NCBI GenBank assembly: GCA_003164275.1
Contig: PLSY01000180.1
Location: forward strand, 1-15,313
Direction of reading: 5' to 3'
Source of the DNA: Acidimicrobiaceae bacterium
Lineage (GTDB): Bacteria; Actinomycetota; Acidimicrobiia; Acidimicrobiales; RAAP-2
DNA: 15,313 nt
Part shown: positions 15,065-15,313 of the stretch, piece after piece
Numbering within the stretch: position 1 is the first letter of the stretch
Layout: every line of letters begins with the position of its first letter
Translations under genes and position numbers: made by a program
The notes under the pieces: generated by a model
What the model was told of the DNA's origin: nothing
The model's database searches: none
The model's input: only the letters and a program-made list of their open reading frames with translations

Positions 15065-15313
15065 TCATGGCTCCACGATCCGGGAGGATCGCATCCGAGC
15101 CCACGGTGCAAAGCGTCGACCCGGCTTCGACGAGCCCAGCAACCTTGCGATGAGGAACAGGATGAGTACGACGAACACGAGCACCAGCGAAGCTCCCCAG
15201 GCGGCCTGCACAGGAACGACACCGGGCTGGAAGATGTTCTCGTAGATTCGAAGCGGAAGGTCATCCTGTTGGCCGGAGAACGGATTCCAGTTGTAGCTCG
15301 CGAAGCCCCCGGC
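15065..15313 (-). CDS. pstA: PstA-like phosphate ABC transporter permease, C-terminal part only
   Basis: The frame is open from the right window edge to a TGA at 15065-15067, giving the last 82 residues. It includes YNWNPFSGQQDDLPLRIYEN, then VPVQAAWGASLVLVFVVLIL, the final membrane helix, and a basic cytoplasmic tail (SSKPGRRFAPWARMR). The combination of an 'LP..IY' loop and 'AWGAaLVL' before the last helix is typical of the C-terminus of Pst permeases, more often PstA than PstC. It sits directly upstream of the PstS-like gene, consistent with a pstC-pstA-pstS-pstS-pstB order; pstC would lie outside the window. The N-terminal membrane helices and the EAA loop are not visible, so the A-versus-C distinction is from order and tail only. 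Confidence 0.8.
   Translation of the reverse strand, partial: AGGFASYNWNPFSGQQDDLPLRIYENIFQPGVVPVQAAWGASLVLVFVVLILFLIARLLGSSKPGRRFAPWARMRSSRIVEP

Noticed and set aside
1..15313. CRISPR arrays, tRNA or rRNA genes, insertion sequences, phage genes
   Set aside because: I found no regularly spaced repeats, no RNA-gene signatures and no transposase or integrase motifs in any frame.

Overview
The window is high-GC DNA with dense, mostly minus-strand coding. Several envelope proteins carry Thr/Ser/Ala-rich linkers. Together with a class E-type sortase and LAFTG sorting signals, this points to a high-GC Gram-positive (Actinomycetota), perhaps a poorly characterised lineage such as Acidimicrobiia. 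The lineage is an inference; no rRNA or tRNA is present to confirm it.

Right half (about 7.8-15.3 kb, minus strand, transcribed right to left). This is a Pst-type phosphate ABC transporter operon that runs into an exosortase module. The order is the C-terminus of a PstA-like permease (cut by the window edge), a PstS-like protein ending in LAFTG, a second and more divergent PstS-like protein also ending in LAFTG, PstB with an unusual proline-rich N-terminal extension, an exosortase with an EpsI-like C-terminal domain, and a single-pass membrane protein with an extracytoplasmic Thr/Ser linker. The two PstS-like genes and pstB are joined by 4-bp ATGA stop/start overlaps. Neither PstS-like protein has a lipobox; both appear to be wall-anchored sortase substrates.

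Middle (about 3.6-7.8 kb). A family 2 glycosyltransferase and a class E-type sortase with a roughly 290-residue cytoplasmic N-terminal region overlap on the minus strand. The sortase is the natural enzyme for the two LAFTG proteins. Two small plus-strand genes flank this pair: a 123-aa protein of unknown function and a 130-aa coiled-coil protein ending in twelve consecutive prolines.

Left part (1-3.3 kb, minus strand). This holds a secreted GH114-like (endo-alpha-1,4-polygalactosaminidase family) glycosidase, a small lipoprotein, an unknown 126-aa protein and the N-terminus of a secreted GH5-like glycosidase that runs off the left edge.

Read together, the window looks like a cell-surface locus. 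It combines polysaccharide synthesis or trimming (GT2, GH114, GH5-like), two protein-sorting systems (sortase and exosortase) and a phosphate-type transporter whose binding proteins are wall-anchored rather than lipid-anchored. The functional link between the parts is inferred from proximity.
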